NCBI GenBank assembly: GCA_038886595.1
Contig: JAWALV010000028.1
Location: 1 to 7,174, forward strand
Source: CAKZRD01 sp038886595
GTDB taxonomy: Archaea > Nanobdellota > Nanobdellia > Pacearchaeales > GW2011-AR1
Reading direction: 5' to 3'
DNA length: 7,174 nucleotides
Shown: piece by piece, positions 6,108 to 7,174 of the stretch
Position numbering within the stretch: the stretch's first letter is position 1
Layout of the letters: each line of letters starts with the position of its first letter
Program-made: the position numbers and the translations under genes
The notes under the pieces: model-generated
Seen by the model: only the letters and a program-made list of their open reading frames with translations
Told to the model about the DNA's origin: nothing
Database searches by the model: none

Positions 6108-6599
6108 ATGTCGAATGAAAAAATAAAAGCAACAATTATAGTACAAATAGCTGGAGCCCCCCCACAATATATTTTAGAAGCACTTAAAACACATGTTTCT
6201 CGCTTGGATTCTTTTGAAAACGTCGAGCTTATTTCAAAAAAATTCTCAGAACCACAGCCCCTTCCTGACAAAAAAGAGTTTTTTTCCGTTTTTTCTGAGA
6301 TTGAATTTTATGTTAAAACCTTTTCCGACTTAGTTTTCGTTGTTTCAGAAATGCTTCCTTCTTCTATTGAAATAAGTGAGCCAACAACTATAAAACTAGA
6401 CTCTTTTGAGGCAAACGATTTTTTAAATAACTTGGCAGGCAAACTTCATTATTATGAAGACATTTTAAGATTAGCACATGCTAGAATAAAACAACTTTCT
6501 CCCCAATCTCAAAAAAGTGAAGACAATAAAAACAGCAAAGAAAACGAATCAGCACCTTCAAAAAAACAGGCAGAAAAATCAAAAAGAAAAAAGAAATAG
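6108..6599 (+). CDS. Uncharacterised alpha/beta protein with a charged C-terminal tail
   Basis: A 163-residue cytoplasmic protein; no signal peptide or membrane segment. I cannot name the family. Secondary structure read by eye: strand ATIIVQIAG (8-16), helix PPQYILEALKTHVSRL (18-33), strand VELISKKF (39-46), strand FFSVFSEIEFYVK (58-70), helix at about 71-83, strand IEISEPTTIKL (87-97), then two helices at about 99-130. The beta-alpha-beta-beta-alpha-beta order would suit a ferredoxin-like or ACT-like fold, but no ligand-binding signature is evident. Residues about 131-163 are a disordered, Lys/Ser/Glu/Asn-rich tail ending KSKRKKK. I believe similar proteins are conserved as hypotheticals in DPANN genomes, but this is from memory and unchecked. 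The start is 1 nt after the HhH gene stop; this is the last gene of the cluster. Confidence 0.82.
   Translation: MSNEKIKATIIVQIAGAPPQYILEALKTHVSRLDSFENVELISKKFSEPQPLPDKKEFFSVFSEIEFYVKTFSDLVFVVSEMLPSSIEISEPTTIKLDSFEANDFLNNLAGKLHYYEDILRLAHARIKQLSPQSQKSEDNKNSKENESAPSKKQAEKSKRKKK
6581..6596 (-). terminator. Candidate T-rich terminator of the convergent surface-protein gene
   Basis: For minus-strand transcripts leaving the stop at 6609-6607, the sense sequence is TTTCTTTTTTCTTTTT, lying inside the Lys codons at the end of the 163-residue gene. Several U-runs so close to the stop would favour archaeal intrinsic termination. Confidence 0.4.
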
Positions 6600-6605
6600 T
6601 TTTTT
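6600..6605 (+). terminator. Candidate U-run terminator of the plus-strand cluster
   Basis: Six T residues immediately follow the TAG at 6597-6599. This is a plausible archaeal U-run termination site in the 7-bp gap before the convergent gene. Confidence 0.45.
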
Positions 6606-6606
6606 A

Positions 6607-7174
6607 CTATTTATTTCCGAATCTTAAGCCTTCAGGTTTTACTTTTTTATATTTTTTTAAAATTAAATATAATAAAATAACTGCCATGGCTAAAGAAATA
6701 GAACCTACAATATAATTTGATATTGGTTTATCTTTTTTTTCCTCAATTTTTACACATTCTCCACCAACACAACAAAAACCAATGCCTAAGAGAGGTATAT
6801 TATTCCCATTTTTACAACTATATCCAGTCATTATGCATAAAGTTCCATTTATTTCCTCGCAAGAACTAATTTTTTTATTTTCTGAATTTAGGTTTTCTAA
6901 TATCTCTAAACTTTCAGAAGTGATTACATAGAACTTTAAACTAACATTTAATTCTTCTTTTTCAAAATATATGTTAAGATTTTCTTCAAAATTTCCTGTT
7001 ATATTAGGCGAATATTTTAAGAAAAAAGGCCTCTCTTCAAAAGGAGATAATGAAATATTCTCACTAAATTCTAGGTTTTTCATCTTTGTTTTAAAAGTTA
7101 TATTTATTTCTTTTTCTGCAATATTTTTTATTAAAAGAGAAAAGACTTCTGTTTTATTTACTTCAAAATATTTC
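6607..7174 (-). CDS. C-terminal part of a membrane-anchored surface protein with a six-cysteine module (5' end outside window)
   Basis: An internal ATG lies at 7083, but the frame remains open upstream to the window edge: 30 more codons, beginning KYFEVNKTEVFSLLIKN, precede it without a stop. The true start is therefore beyond the right edge, and 188 C-terminal residues are visible. Residues 1 to about 85 alternate short hydrophobic strands with polar turns (for example NLNIYF, NVSLKFYVI), typical of an Ig-like or CARDB-like beta-sandwich. A Cys-rich segment follows at 105-140 with spacing C-x7-C-x6-C-x13-CC-x4-C, then a transmembrane helix at about 152-172 and a short basic tail ending RFGNK. 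Topology: outside beta domain, cytoplasmic C-terminus. Six N-x-S/T sequons (N6, 24, 39, 57, 76, 109) all lie on the outer side. The function is unknown; adhesion or cell-surface structure is a guess. Confidence 0.75.
   Translation of the reverse strand, partial: KYFEVNKTEVFSLLIKNIAEKEINITFKTKMKNLEFSENISLSPFEERPFFLKYSPNITGNFEENLNIYFEKEELNVSLKFYVITSESLEILENLNSENKKISSCEEINGTLCIMTGYSCKNGNNIPLLGIGFCCVGGECVKIEEKKDKPISNYIVGSISLAMAVILLYLILKKYKKVKPEGLRFGNK

Noticed and set aside
7083..7085. ATG used as the start of a 158-residue protein
   Set aside because: The frame continues upstream without a stop for 30 codons to the window edge, and those residues continue the same beta-rich pattern, so the ATG is probably internal.

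Overview
The window is strongly AT-rich and archaeal. The clearest markers are a complete 65-residue RNA polymerase subunit N (RpoN/Rpb10) with its four zinc cysteines, and an archaeal Holliday junction resolvase (Hjc). A TATA-like box lies about 25-27 nt upstream of several start codons, and no clear Shine-Dalgarno sequences are seen, which fits largely leaderless archaeal transcription. Compact spacing, small genes, Lys/Asn-rich low-complexity linkers and single-pass surface proteins suggest a DPANN-type archaeon (Pacearchaeota/Woesearchaeota-like). That lineage is an inference from gene content and style, not a database result.

Left part (1-4131, all on the minus strand). In transcription order from 4131 leftwards: rpoN; a full-length pyruvate, phosphate dikinase (PPDK) with an unusual 56-residue Arg/Phe/Gly-rich C-terminal tail; a membrane-anchored or secreted metzincin-like zinc protease; and, at the left edge, the decayed start of a type III-like adenine-specific DNA methyltransferase. 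That last gene has a nonsense codon, a frameshift and a damaged DPPY motif.

Right part (4182-6599, plus strand). A tight four-gene cluster holds a MacB/LolD-type ABC ATPase, hjc, an exported protein with two ComEA-like helix-hairpin-helix units and a C-terminal membrane anchor, and an uncharacterised 163-residue alpha/beta protein. Gaps are 1 nt, an overlap (or 16 nt with the alternative start) and 1 nt, so co-transcription is likely. The cluster and rpoN diverge from a 50-bp region with one nearly symmetrical TATA box midway between the two start codons.

Right edge (6607-7174, minus strand). This is the C-terminal part of a larger surface protein: a beta-rich segment, a six-cysteine membrane-proximal module and one transmembrane helix. 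Its frame stays open to the window end. It converges on the four-gene cluster with only 7 bp between the stop codons.

The most interesting items are the basic tail on PPDK, the pairing of an extracellular ComEA-like DNA-binding candidate with a Holliday junction resolvase in one operon, the degraded restriction-modification relic, and the shared symmetrical promoter. No CRISPR array, tRNA, rRNA or insertion sequence was recognised. No gene-free stretch exceeds about 75 bp.
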